From Myotis daubentonii (taxonomy: Eukaryota > Chordata > Mammalia > Chiroptera > Vespertilionidae), in the NCBI RefSeq assembly GCF_963259705.1, contig NC_081842.1, forward strand, positions 62,322,787-62,386,786: 64,000 bases of DNA, in the 5' to 3' direction. This document shows positions 41,800 through 53,595 of the stretch, piece after piece. Both the position numbers and the translations under genes were made by a program. Every line of letters starts with the position of its first letter. Positions within the stretch are counted from its first letter, which is position 1. Below the pieces are notes generated by a model. It was not told the DNA's origin. It searched no databases and was given only the letters and a program-made list of their open reading frames with translations.

Positions 41800-42540
41800 T
41801 TTTTACTACAAAAACTAAACATGATTAAGAAAAACTAAAAAGTAAAGGGAAAAAAATAGCAAAGGAAACCCACATCTTCAAACCTGCAAAATTACTTCAC
41901 TATTATTTATTTGTTTAAAAATATCATTTTATAAGCAGAATTTTCTTTTTATATCTTTATGGTAGCACTAAACCTGCCATTCTGTGTCCTTAACCTATAT
42001 TTTAACTTTACATTTCCAATGTTTGTAGTCTTTGTTGACATCAATTTTGATAACTTTTATAAGTTATTTCAGTGGATGTTTTGTAATTTAAATATTCATT
42101 CCCTTATTTTGGGGCATTCAGGTCAGTTTTAGCATTTTCACTGATATAAAGCCATCATTAATATGTTCCTTACATATTTTTTCCATATTATATTCTTACG
42201 TGAGAATCCCAGAAGTAAGATTACTGACAAAAGATATGATTTTTTTCATAAATTTTCATGTAGAGTTCAAAGATTTTTATAAAACAGTTGTTTTTATTTC
42301 TATTGTCAAATCTAATGTGTGAGTATACCAGCATCTATGGATCCTCCCAGTAATAAGTATTGTCAGTAAAAAATATTCCCCTTTATTAGCTGAGAAATAG
42401 TATTTCATATTTTTAAAGCCACTGATTCTTTCCTTTGTCAGCCAGCTGTAATATTTCTTTTATAAATTATCCTTTCATATATCTATTATATTTTCTTATT
42501 AGTATATATCTGAACTCCTCAATAAATAGAATTATAAAGT
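41800..42540 (-). mobile_element. Ancient L1 fragment (antisense)
   Basis: 'cattcaggtcagttttagca', 'tacgtgagaatcccagaagt', 'aagattactgacaaaagata' and 'gtgagtataccagcatctat' are the reverse of an old L1 3' region. Strongly decayed. Confidence 0.6.
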
Positions 42541-42838
42541 CTCTGTCTATAAAGTATGTTTTTAATGAAATTGATTATAAATCAGGAAAAAGAATGCAAA
42601 TATCCAAAGGGTAACACAGTGATAGATGGACACAATAGAAACACAATAAGTAATGAACACGATGAGGACACAATAAACACAGTAAGAAGGATGGACACAG
42701 TGCTAGGCTGTATTCATCAAAGGCAATCAGGTCTGTGAGTTCCCTGGTCAGTAATCTGGTCTCCTGAGACACTCCCTCTGTATGTCTGTTTGAAACATCT
42801 ACATGGATCAGAAAAGAACATCCAAGACAAAAAGATTT
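42541..42838. other. No recognised feature
   Basis: Contains loosely repeated 'gatgg/gaggacacaat' phrases near 42630-42690. Nothing assigned. Confidence 0.4.
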
Positions 42839-42855
42839 CAAAGGACTGTTTTTCT

Positions 42856-43085
42856 TTTTCTTTCTTTTCTTTTCTTTCTTTATTTTTTTATTGATTTCAA
42901 AGAGAAAGGAAGAGGGAGGGAGAGATAGAAATATCAGTGATGAGAGAGAATCATTGATTGGCTCCCTTCTGCATGTCCCACACTGGGTTCAAGCCCGCAA
43001 CGTGGGCATATACCCCGACAGGGAATCAAACCGGGATCTCCTGGTTCACAGGTCAATGCTTAACCACTGAACCACACCAGTCGGG
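42856..43085 (-). mobile_element. VES-type SINE (antisense), 17-bp target duplication
   Basis: Pyrimidine tail TTTTTC/TTTCTTTTC, then 'tttttattgatttcaaagag', 'agtgatgagagagaatcatt', reverse B box 'gggaatcaaaccgggatc', and end 'cacaccagtcggg'. The duplication caaaggactgtttttct is perfect at 42839-42855 and 43086-43102. Confidence 0.95.
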
Positions 43086-43102
43086 CAAAGGACTGTTTTT
43101 CT

Positions 43103-43949
43103 AATGGAAATTTCAAATAGATGGAAAGAAAGAAAAAATTAGAGACCTGATTTTTAAATGAATACAAAACCACATTCTATTTAATTTTTCTTGCAAAGTA
43201 GTTTAAATGAGATTTGGTAACAAAAGGTCATAAATAGTAAAAGTCATCCACAAAACAGTAGACTAAACAACTTAATACATTGCAAAGGGAACAGAGGCCA
43301 TCATGGATACTATGGGACAAGATATTGCATCCAATTCTTCTTTTTCTCAACTTTTAAATTAATATCTGTAAGAGTAAGCAGCACATTAATATTTCTTGAA
43401 ATGATGCTATATTAGGTAATGTTATAAACATGGGTAATGACTTAGAAACTATTTATCCAGAACTTGAAAAGGTTACAAATATGGACTCAAATCAAAATGA
43501 GCTTAAAGTGGGAGAATGTAAGCTAGTACATCTGGGAAGCAATTGAATCAGATTTAAGGTCCTCCAGAGAAATATGCTAAGTGGTAGTATTTCAAGATAG
43601 GAACAAGTTGGTTGCTAAATAAAAATAAGGTTATAATAGAATGTTGGGATAAAAAGGTCAATGTGATTGGAAACACATAAAGAAAGCTTTTTTAAAAGCA
43701 AAGAAGAATATGAACCATGAAGCAGTAATCAACTCTATTCTTAAAACTTGGGGAGCTGCATCTAGTCTATGAATCATATCTAGACAATCAAGTCCACTAG
43801 TTAGAAAATGGAAGGAGTTATTTGGAACGAAAAGTTTTCATAAACAAACAGGTTTATGTAACAACCTGAAACACCCCGCAGACTTCATTGCAAAGTATGT
43901 TACTGGTCTCGGCATTGTGTCCTATTTTGCAATTTTTTGTTTAAGTTCT
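43103..43949. other. No recognised feature
   Basis: About 0.85 kb, AT-rich, not assigned to any repeat I know. Confidence 0.4.
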
Positions 43950-44395
43950 GAAACTATTCACCACACTCCCTCTCCCATTCTCATTGTCATTGCCATTGTC
44001 CTATCCAGGCTCTCATCCTTTCTTGCCTGGAGTATCACCTCTTAGCTGTCTTACTAGGTTTTGCTCATGTTATTGCTTTGGACTGGGAGTGTCTTGCTAC
44101 TATCTCAACCTAAAAAATATTCTCATTCTTTAACCTTAGTTCCAGTACTATCTCCTTGCTAACCTTTGTGGATTGCTCCTTAACTAGTCAGATTTAATTG
44201 CTTCTCTCTTGTAGCTATACTACTTGTATGTACTGTGTTACTTAATTAATTACCCACCCCCAATAAATTTGAAGCTTCTTCAAAGCAGAAACAAATTTTC
44301 ATTTATTATATTTTTTCCTATTTTCTACAACAACTTTCCACAGAACCTGTACACAGAAGGTGCTTAATATATGTTTAGTGAATGTCAAAAACTGC
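43950..44395 (+). mobile_element. L2 LINE 3' region (sense)
   Basis: 'atcctttcttgcctggagta', 'ttctttaaccttagttccag', 'tgtactgtgttacttaatta', 'cccccaataaatttgaagct' and 'acacagaaggtgcttaatat' follow L2 to its very 3' end. Confidence 0.75.
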
Positions 44396-44529
44396 ATCAT
44401 TTCTAGAAATGAGGTTCAGCCTCACCAATAAGAACTTGAGAGTAAACTGGTCTGTAGGCCAGGTCAAGGCCCATAGGCTAGGCACTCTACCATGACAGGG
44501 GAGAAGAAACTAACTTTTACAGTGAATAA

Positions 44530-44705
44530 TTGCTGTTTTCTAAGGCCCCAAGTAGTTCCCTTACATGTATTGATGCACTGGACCTTTACAATTACCCTGT
44601 GATATAGACACGATTAGCCCTATCTATCAGATAAGGAAACTACAGATAAGAAATATAACTAGAAAGTGGTAGGGGGGATTTTAAACTTGATCTGCCAGAT
44701 TCCAA
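44530..44705 (-). repeat. MIR SINE fossil (antisense)
   Basis: 'tacatgtattgatgcactgg', 'acaattaccctgtgatatag', 'tcagataaggaaactacaga' and 'actagaaagtggtagggggg' fit a reversed MIR. Confidence 0.75.
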
Positions 44706-45414
44706 TATGCAAAGTTTAGTTTTAATTTATTTATTTTTGTTTTATTTTTTATTGTACATTATTGCCTTTCTGGTATTATTACTTTTAGACACAGATATCA
44801 CTACAGAGTAGTCTGTGTGTGTTTGGGAGGCAAGTAGTAACAAAGTAAAAGATAGCATTTCTTTCATTAGCCTTAACTTTCCAAGTTAACCTGTTAGTTA
44901 TAGCTCCCAATGAAACTCAAAGATGAAACCAAACTACATTGACTGAGTAGTATATTTTAAAATATGTCAAAAATCAATACAAATGGGAATTCTCAATATC
45001 TTGGTCATCTGAAGGTAAGTGTGCAATTATACATAATAAGGAAGGTCTATAATACCAAATATGGTGATTTATATAGAAAGAAAAGGTGGAATTATGGATA
45101 ACAAGAAAATTATAACAAGAATTTCCCATCCCTCTAAGAAAATCACAAAGTAATGATTCAGGCAAGATATTTGGCTACCATGTTAACACTGAGGCCCAAT
45201 TCAGTTGGGATAAGTCTCTAGAAAAACTTTATGTTTTAATGTTTTCTAGGGCTTTTCCTGAGAATCTCATCATATAGAATAACATGTCTTAAACACATGG
45301 GTCATATGTGAGTAGAAAGGATTCTCTGCCTTTCACAACTTCACACATCAACATTAGAGGACAAATAGGTTCTACTTATTTCTATGTTAAATGCTAGTAG
45401 AAAGAGCACTTATT
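44706..45414. other. No recognised feature
   Basis: AT-rich; nothing assigned. Confidence 0.4.
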
Positions 45415-45505
45415 TACCCACACATACAAATGAGCACCTACTATGTGCCATGTCCTGTTCCAGAAAGTTAGGGATGCAATGTTAAATAAGACAGATGTAG
45501 TGACT
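45415..45505 (-). repeat. L2 LINE 3' end fragment (antisense)
   Basis: 'caaatgagcacctactatgt', 'gccatgtcctgttccagaaa' and 'atgcaatgttaaataagaca' match the reversed L2 3' end. Confidence 0.7.
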
Positions 45506-45839
45506 GTAGTGAGTTTCTCCATGAAGTTTATGTATAGTCTGGTATAATGTATTTAAAAGAGTGTCTTGGGGCCTGCTAATGAATTGTGGAATTAGTTTGA
45601 TGAATTTTGACCTTCTTTTAATGAAAGAGAATAGATATGAGCAATGCATATAAAAATGGTAACTTGCTTTGCAGATCTTTTATTTGTTGTACAAGTATGC
45701 ACATATATTTGTGTACTGTGTTTCTTTCTTTGAATTACAGAAAAAAATGTAAAAGTTGTGTGTGCTTTTTTCCTGGTGAAATTTACAGCTTAAAAAGTTA
45801 ATTATAATAGCTGGGGTTTATGTGGTACTTTCAATTAAA
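45506..45839. other. No recognised feature
   Basis: AT-rich; nothing assigned. Confidence 0.4.
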
Positions 45840-45915
45840 TAGTCACAGTTCCATGTGTGTTATATGAAAACAAAAACACTTAATTTCACATGAACTCTAT
45901 GAGGTAGGTACTATT
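45840..45915 (-). repeat. MIR SINE fossil (antisense), part 1
   Basis: 'cacttaatttcacatgaact' and 'ctatgaggtaggtactat' are the reversed MIR 3' region; a SINE splits it and part 2 follows at 46133. Confidence 0.8.
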
Positions 45916-46132
45916 TTTTTTAATATATTTTATTGATTTTTTACAGAGAGGAAGGGAGAGAGATAGAGAGTTAGAAACATCGATGAGAGAGAAACATCGA
46001 TTAGCCGCCTCCTGCACATCTCCTACTGGGGATGTGCCCGCAACCCAGGTACATGCCCTTGACCGGAATCGAACCTGGGACCTTTCAGTCCACAGGCCGA
46101 CGCTCTATCCACTGAGCCAAACCGGCTTTGGC
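45916..46132 (-). mobile_element. VES-type SINE (antisense) in MIR, 15-bp target duplication
   Basis: Tail side left, 'tttattgattttttacagag', 'gagaaacatcgattagccgc', reverse B box 'ggaatcgaacctgggacc', reverse A box 'ccactgagccaaaccgg'. The duplication gaggtaggtactatt is perfect at 45901-45915 and 46133-46147. Close to consensus, so young. Confidence 0.95.
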
Positions 46133-46275
46133 GAGGTAGGTACTATTATTATTCCAAATGTAATAAATTGAGAAAGAGAAGCCTAGGACCCAAAGTCCCA
46201 GAGCTGGATAGTGGGAGGAATGGGATCTGAGCCCAGACAATGTGCCTTTAGAGACCATCCTCTTACTTACTTCAT
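46133..46275 (-). repeat. MIR SINE fossil (antisense), part 2
   Basis: 'tactattattattccaaatg', 'agaagcctaggacccaaagt' and 'aatgggatctgagcccagac' complete the MIR. Confidence 0.8.
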
Positions 46276-46699
46276 TGCATCCACTTGCTTTTGTAATGAA
46301 ACATTTGGATGCGATATTAAGAGGCAAGACCTACCTCAAAGAAGCATATTGTGCGCTTCAAGCCGAATGGATGAGATCATCTGACCTGTTCTGGGTTCCA
46401 ATAACTATATGTTGGAGGTGTTGTGTGGTGAGAATAGATGTGAGTAGGTGTGTAGATTTGCGGAGCAAGATAGGAGTATCCCAGTTTGAACCTATACCAT
46501 GAGCACCTCTGGGATACACAAAAAATGAGGCATACATAAAGCGCTTATGAGAGCTCTTAGGAGTCAGAAGTCAAGAGTAATAGAGACTAAGAGTCAGGTC
46601 CAGTTACAATGCCCTGTTATTAGAAAGAAGTATATCTGAATGGAGCTTAGTATCATTTTACCCAAATTGATCCTTCAGCTCAGGACTTTGGTCTAAAAG
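46276..46699. other. No recognised feature
   Basis: Unassigned unique-looking sequence. Confidence 0.4.
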
Positions 46700-46812
46700 T
46701 GGTTCTAATCATTGTATTGCCAATTACTAGCTATAGCTATGTAACTTCAGGTAACATACTTAAGCTCTGTGCCTTATTAATGTGTCAGCATCATCATCAT
46801 CATCATTAGATC
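46700..46812 (+). repeat. MIR fragment (sense) with CAT run
   Basis: 'gccaattactagctatagct', 'aacttcaggtaacatactta', 'agctctgtgccttattaatg' is a MIR core, followed by a (CAT)n-type run at 46787-46806. Confidence 0.6.
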
Positions 46813-46885
46813 TATGTCTGAAGGCGAGAGTCCTACAAATAAAGATGGTGAAATGACCTCATTAAAAATTCTATGAGTCATTGAC

Positions 46886-46985
46886 AGCATGTGTTCTCAG
46901 ACTTGAATGTACATAAGGATCATCTGGGAAGCATGAGAAGAAGCAGAGTCTTGACCATATCCTCAGAGACTTGGAGACTGTTACT
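46886..46985. repeat. MER5A-like hAT fossil
   Basis: 'tgtgttctcagacttgaatg', 'tacataaggatcatctggga' and 'gagtcttgaccatatcctca' resemble the left half of MER5A. The right end is not seen. Confidence 0.45.
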
Positions 46986-47987
46986 ATGGAGTGGGGCACA
47001 GGTAATAAATGAACATAATCCATTTGAAAAGAAACTGGAATGTTCAATGGAAAATTCACAGAGGTGGGGAAAGGCAGTCAAGCAGGAGTCCCCACTCAGC
47101 ACTGCCACATGGAGGCCTGAGTCAATGCCATAGTGATGGCAGCTTTGTCACAGGGGAGCTGCTTCAACAGGGTGTGCTCGTGGCTCAGTGTAGCACCAGG
47201 AGGTTGGCAAGAGTGAACATGAGCACGTGTGTGATACTCGAGGAGATGCCCTGCAATCACTGGGAGAGACTTTGAGAGCAGCTGATATTCACAACAGCAA
47301 CTAGCATGTCTATGCTTATTAGTTGCCGTGGCTTAAGCTGTAGAATAACAGGTCTTGAACACATGGGTCATATGATTTGTAGACAAGATATATTTTATGA
47401 TTACAAGGGAAAAAATGAAAAAAAAATTAAAGGACCGGTAAAAGAAGAGGGAGATACAAATTTAAGGGTACATCCTATAACACTGCCATCATTTTACTTA
47501 AATATCTCTGTGTTTGAGGTGATTGTAAGTCCTTAAAACTTGATCAGTAATTCCTGTATCAGAGAGGCTATCTCCTATCTATGATTAGAATGGCTACAAC
47601 TACCTCAGAATATCCTCAGATATCCATTGAGGTTTCCACACTGCAAAGCATTCTGAATAATATCTCAGGTAGATTATGTGGTCTTACAGGCTAGTGGTGC
47701 GAGATGAGAGGGAAAGGGTGAGGTAAGGAAGTGGAGAAAACAACAGGGAACATTAAGGATAACTGCCTTAGAATGAAAAATTATGCCAACCAATGGAAAT
47801 CTAGAAATGTAAAATATTTTTTGATCATCCACTTGCTTCCTTCCTTTGTAGTCATAATATATTTGAAATTGTCTATCTTTATATTTTATCTCTCAATTGG
47901 TGGCTTTGATTACTGTAGATCATTGGTTGTTCTCATGACTTGAGATTAGGCAGATAGGGTTGCATTGCGCTCCTGAGGAACATTATA
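46986..47987. other. No recognised feature
   Basis: About 1 kb; short open frames only. The phrase 'ataacaggtcttgaacacatgggtcatatg' near 47343 resembles 'ataacatgtcttaaacacatgggtcatatg' near 45280, a weak local similarity. Confidence 0.4.
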
Positions 47988-48195
47988 CAGGATTATCTCA
48001 ACTTCATCACTATTGACATTTTGGGCCAAATACTTCTTTGTTGTGGGAGTTGCCTTGTAGGATGTTTAGCAGTATCCCTGGTCACACTTATTACATGTAA
48101 TTAGCAACTTTCCTCTAGTTGTGACTTTCAGAAATGTCTCCAGATTTTGCCAAATGGTCCTCTGGAGACATAATTGCCCCCAGGTCAAAACCATG
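47988..48195. mobile_element. hAT-Charlie-type MITE fossil, ~208 bp
   Basis: 'tcatcactattgacattttg', 'ggccaaatacttctttgttg', 'aggatgtttagcagtatccc', 'aatgtctccagattttgcca' and 'attgcccccaggtcaaaacc' give a complete old MER-type hAT MITE. The degraded ends CAGGATTATCTCAACT and AGGTCAAAACCATG are inverted repeats. Confidence 0.75.
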
Positions 48196-48864
48196 ATTAC
48201 AGGGTCACCATGACCCAGCTGCCACTATCCTTTTTATTGCATGGTTCCAAGCCAGTTGCCTCCCATGAAACCAGCCATTGATTTCTTGCAAATATTTCAT
48301 GATGTTTAGCAGCTGAGGTTTCCGGATCTCAGTGCTGTGCTACTTGACATTATTAGTTTATCTTTGGCCACTGGCAAAGTTCCTAAGCAATTCAAAAATA
48401 ACTGTTGTTTCGATGTGGCTGAAAACATTGCCTCCAGATCTAAGAGTTATTGATTATCCTGTCAAGGCCCAACATTTCCTGACAGTTTCTCATTTCTTAC
48501 GTATGCATTAAACTGATTCTAGAACAACTTTAAGGTTCATGAAATATGAAGTCTAATAAAGTTAGCCATGTCTAGAAGCCGCTTCTCTGGTGGAAATTTC
48601 TCTCTTCTTACCAGAAGTATGTTGCTGCTCATCAGGTCATGGCCCTCTTGTTTTTCCTAAAATATGCCTTTGTTCTTGACCAGCTGTCAGAGACAGCAGG
48701 AGCACTGTTCAGCACTGCTGCTCTGAGTGGCTTTGAGTCTATATATTCTCCTAAATTCTTCCTGACTATGCCAGGGCAGGTCCCTTCTCAAACCCTGCCC
48801 ACTGTACTAACTGTTGGGAACTTAGTCCAAGTTCCTCCTTTATCCTCTGCTCACTAGTTACAGG
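48196..48864. other. No recognised feature
   Basis: Unassigned sequence; an open frame at 48639-48857 has no domain. Confidence 0.4.
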
Positions 48865-49862
48865 TATTGGATCCAAGCCTCTCTGCCTAGGGCTGGACCT
48901 CCTTGGACTCTGGGTCTTAGACAGAGAAGCCACGAGAAGTTGTGGGTGTATAAGAATGCGTCTTTATTGCAGAAACCAGTGTCCATGTAGCTGTCCGACA
49001 AAACAGTTCTGTACAACAAAGTTCATACAGGCAGGCAGCTGGACACTGGCTTGTTAACATATATATCTTTCCCACAAAGCAGCATTAATCTCTGCACCCA
49101 CAGCTGTTATCTGAGCAGCCACACGCTGCCCCCTAGACTCACTGCCTCACATTGTAGCGGTACCTAAGCTCTCTGGCTCAGCAGCTTCTCCTATCTCTCC
49201 TGCCCAGCACACTGGCTGGTTCACATGGTAGCTAAATCTGAGCTCTCTATGAGCTCTTAGTCTTACATTGTAGCAGTACCAGCTCTCAGATCTGTCTGAG
49301 CTCTTCAGCCTCTTCTGCACATATAGGAGCTACATTCTCTGTGTCTACTGTTTCTGCTTCTCTGAGCTCTCTAGCTTCTGCCTGGTCAATAACCTGTATA
49401 TTACTTCAGAGCAGCGGTTCTCAACCTGTGAGTCACGACCCCTTTGGCGGTCGAACAACCCTTTCACTGGGGTCGCCTAAGACCATCCTGCATATCAGAT
49501 ATTTACATTACGATTCATAACAGTAGCAACATTACAGTTATGAAGTAGCAACAAAAATAATTTTATGGTTGGGTCACAACATAAGGAACTGTATTTAAAG
49601 GGCCAGAAGGTTGAGAACCACTGCTCTAGAGACAAAGAAGGATAGCTACCAACAGTGATATCAATCATATTTTGGCTTCAGAAGGGCACAATGTACAGTG
49701 TGTTCTGTGGTCTTGCAGCTGTTTATGGTATCTTGGCCTTGGGCACCCCAATTAAGCTCATCATGCTCAGAGCAGCCTTGGCCATTCTGGTGTATTGACA
49801 ACAAGGCCTCTGTGCTCCCATTGGCCTTGACTATTCAGGGATAGTGTGGCATGGTTCCCACA
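48865..49862 (-). mobile_element. Probable solo ERV LTR (antisense)
   Basis: In reverse complement a 5' end TGTGGGAACCATGCCACAC is followed by long U3-like sequence with repeated 'gagctc'/'agctctc' words. The R-like polyadenylation context GCAATAAAGACGC (48956-48968 reversed) precedes U5-like sequence. A SPIN-like MITE lies inside. No viral gene lies next to it. The exact left end and target duplication are not resolved. Confidence 0.55.
49412..49623. mobile_element. SPIN-like hAT MITE, 212 bp, in LTR
   Basis: Ends CAGCGGTTCTCAACCTGTGA and GGTTGAGAACCACTG. The body is a close copy of 17983-18193. Flanks cttcagag (49404-49411) and ctctagag (49624-49631) share six of eight bases, a decayed target duplication. 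Confidence 0.9.
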
Positions 49863-51857
49863 CTAACCCGATGCCTTTAGAAGTATTATATTAATTTTGC
49901 ACAACTTGAATCAGATACACACATGTTTTCCTTTCTTACAGATCTTAATGGCTTGCATCAACTGAAGAATTTCATAATTGTTTATAGGAATTACGTTTTC
50001 TTTCCTGATTATTTTTCTGCTAAATTAGTGAAGCTACAGAATGAGACAATGATTCTGTGACAAAGAATCTTTCCCTGACAAAATTCTAGACATTGTCCTT
50101 TGAATTCTTTTTCAACTAGGGCTCCAACCTCGGGCCTTGTCCTTAAGAGCCCAGTTATAACAAGAATACTGCTAAGCCACTGTAAGGAGAATCCTTCACC
50201 CTTAATATCTGAGCCAATTTTCTCATCTTCACTCCTATTCCCCATCCTCCAAGTGATATCTGATCACCCTGACCGAGAATCCTATTAGATCAGTTTACCA
50301 AGAATTTCCCTACTCACAATGTTTCCTCTTAGTAATTTCCCATCCACTAACCCTCCTTCCCTGCCCTCAAACTGCCTCTTGGCTAAAAATCCCCACTTGT
50401 TTTTGTATTGGTATTTCAAGCCCAATTCTACACTGAGGTCTCCTTCTCCTTATTGCCATAGTTTATGAATAAAATCTGAGTTTACTTCTTTAACTACTGT
50501 CTAACTCTAGTTTTCTCTGATACCTGTTCAAGCACTAAAACTTGTTACTATTGCCAACTAGGGACCTATATTTGTCTATATCAATGCCTTGATAGGTTCT
50601 TTCACTCAAGGCATTATAGAGTGTACAAAGGGTTGATTGAAAAGAGTGAGCTAAATCTGTGAAAATATGTCATGCTCACTAATAGTGAAGCATGATGGAG
50701 GGAAGAGAAGTCCACGAAAAGGTTCAATATGATTTAAAGATCAAGTAGTTTCAAGGGAAGATACCTACTCTGAGATGAGAGAATAAAGTCAAGGCTGGTG
50801 AACTCAGTGAGAGACTAGTGAGTCTTCACAAATGGAGAGAGGAAGGGGCATTCTGAGGAGCAGTAAAGGATTGCTCAGACTGTTCTCAATCCCATCATTC
50901 TCTACTAAGATGTGTGCCAGGCAATAGTAAAATTAAAAGTCATTTTACTCTAATATCTGTGAGATACTAAGATATTTGTGGCTAAAAATAAATTAAAATA
51001 AAATAAATTGATTGAAGCAGAGTCTGACACATATATTTGGAGAGGTGTTCTTTAAGAAAAGAATACAAAAATAGGTACATGCCCTGGAAAGAGATGGTGT
51101 AAAAGTGGGGACCAGAAACTCAAGCTTCCTCAGCTTCATGATAAAATAAGACTCAAGATTGAAAGTGCTTTCCTTTTCCCTCCTTTCTCAAATGGGCTGT
51201 TGAAGGAGCTGAAATCAAAGCTATAATGCAGGGAATTGAAAGATTCATAGCATGATGATTAGCGCCAGGGGAAGAAGATGGTGCATGCCAAGTGAAGGAC
51301 AAAGTGACAACAGAGAACCACACCTCCAGTGCTCTGAGAGCCTTCCCACTTCATTGAGAGCAGTAGAGGAGGATTCCACATAGGAGCCAGGAAAGTTGTA
51401 TTTATGAGTAAGGTACCTAGTAACCTTCTGGGAAGGTGTAGAGCCAAGAGAAATAAAATCGGACTTACCATCCAATAATTCAGTAAGTGATTGTATTGTG
51501 ACCCTTTTATAAGAGTGTGACTCTTTTGTAGGAGTGTGACCCAAGAAAACATGGGCTACATGAGTAGGGCTGAATCTTCATAAAAAAATAAGGAGTGATT
51601 TAAGCTCTTTACTATGAAAGAAGACTGCAAAAATTTTATGCCAAATGCAACAGATGCCAGCTCACACTCAATCAGCTCCAAATTAACTGAAATTCTTTAT
51701 TCTTTTGGTGAAACACATTGAATTCTGCCTGTAGCAAGCTTGATGTTTACAGCTAGTATGTTCTGTCTAGTACTATTCCCTCCATTCAATTTGCGTGCAA
51801 AACAAGGGTCAGTTGTGTTATTCCTAAATTCGTTGTTTTACTTTAATTGTATTTTAA
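49863..51857. other. Mostly unassigned; possible LTR end near 50420-50540
   Basis: 'gccatagtttatgaataaaa' followed by 'ctgtctaactctag' reads like R-U5 of a sense LTR (polyadenylation signal AATAAA) but no U3 or ends are recognised. Two overlapping minus frames at 51245-51552 have no domain. Confidence 0.3.
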
Positions 51858-52057
51858 AATAAATTTTAAATATATTTTTATTGATTTCAGAGAGGAAGGG
51901 AGAAGGAGAGAGAAAGATAGAAACATCAATGATGAAAATTATTGATTGGTTGCCTTCCATATGCCCCCTATTGGGGATTGAGACCACAACCAGAATTGAA
52001 CCTGGGACCCCTCAGTATACAGGTTGATACTCTATCCACTGAGCAAAACCAGCTAGG
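51858..52057 (-). mobile_element. VES-type SINE (antisense)
   Basis: 'tatttttattgatttcagag', 'tagaaacatcaatgatgaaa', reverse B box 'cagaattgaacctgggacc' and end 'caaaaccagctagggc'. Short flanking similarity 'tattttaa' on both sides fits a target duplication. Confidence 0.88.
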
Positions 52058-52210
52058 GCTTATTATATTTTAATAATTTAATTAAGTAATACATAAACTA
52101 ATAAAGTATAAGTGGGAAAAGAAAGAGTCTGTATATATTCTATGAAAGCTAAGTTAAATGCTTAGGTAAGAATTGAAAAAGGAGATGCACACAAAAATAA
52201 TTTAGACACG

Positions 52211-52412
52211 TCTGGCCGGTGTGGCTGTGGTTGAGCATTGACTTATGAACAGGAGGTCACAGTTTGATTTTCAGTCAGGGCACCTACCCAGATTGCAGGT
52301 TCAATCCCCAGTATGGGGTATGCAGGAGGCAGCCAATCAATAATTCTTTCATCATTGATGTTTCTATCTCTCTCTCCCTTCCTCTCTGAAATCAATAAAA
52401 ATACTTAAAAAG
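52211..52412 (+). mobile_element. VES-type SINE (sense)
   Basis: 'tctggccggtgtggctgtgg', B-box-like GTTTGATTTTC, 'aggaggcagccaatcaataa', 'cattgatgtttctatctctc' and tail 'gaaatcaataaaaatactta'. The weak duplication 'tagacac/tagacat' flanks it. Confidence 0.85.
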
Positions 52413-52949
52413 AAATGTGTAGACATAGGGTGGGTGAGACAAAAGACAAAAGAGAAGTGGAGGGGGATCCAAGGTGGAGGCCAATGGGACAGCAGGCTAC
52501 AAGATAGTGTGTGAGTGAGAGAGCAAAAGTAGACTGCATAGGCAAGCAGGGAGTGTCTGTATTTGTGAGTGAGGGACAGATATATTCCACAAGACTGTTG
52601 GGGACTGGTGAACTAGGCTCCCCTGGCTGGGCAGCCTCTACTAATCCTGTAATCTCTCCTGGTGTGCCGCAGAGTATTAAGTATTTCTCTTTTGAACTGT
52701 GACCAGCGCAGCTAGAGAATGGACATGAGTCCTGAGTAGGGGCGATGGGGGATTGAGAAAATGATAGAGACAGATGCAGAAGCAGTAGGGAAAGCTGGGA
52801 CCAGGAGGGACAGCTTCCTCTAATGGAGAGACAGTGACCCAGAGCCAGTGCAGCCCATTTATTTTATACAGTATAATTCCAAGAAGTTTTACTAGAGTTT
52901 CAAACAAAGGAAATTATGAGAAATCATGGTTAAAGATCAAGCTATAATT
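52413..52949. other. No recognised feature
   Basis: Sequence between a SINE and the L1. 'aagaagt' near 52880 recurs after the L1 tail (58965), a possible but weak L1 target duplication. Confidence 0.35.
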
Positions 52950-53595
52950 TTTTATTCTTGTGGCATCTTTGTAATTGTCACTCCTGGCTAAGCCTGGGTA
53001 ATTGTGACCATTCCTTGCAATTTACCCACTTAAATAATGAAACCCACACCCTGGCACCTGAGCTGAAGATCAGGCTGACAAAGTACCTGCCTCTGGCAGA
53101 GTGCATTTCCAGGACATGGCTCTGCCAACGCCACGGGATTCAGCTGACAATAATTAAAGAAATGCTCCTGTGCCTTTCCAAGCACTCTCTACAGCAGAGA
53201 CCACACCTTCTTGAAGGAGAGAGCAGTTGTGATCAGAAGCCCAGCCTTACTTTCAACTGGGGAGATCTTGGATACCTCCTAGGACACTACAACCACATTG
53301 CCCAGGGACCAGCTGCCTTAGCTGTGAAACCACAAACACCGAGACTCCAGCCTCCCCGGACATGAGGACCTAAAATGTTGGTCCTGGGGGAGACATAGTG
53401 GTGCCAAATATGCGGACGGGCCCTGTGCCTTCTCACAGAGCAGATAGAAGCAACAGTTGAATTGAACAATATCCACTTGGAATTGAAAAATTAAACACAG
53501 CTGGTGAGGCAATATGTGGACAGAAAGGTCAGAGATCACCTAGAGACAGTCAACGCAGGAGAGAGAGATCTACATAATCAAACACCCTGAGAGGA

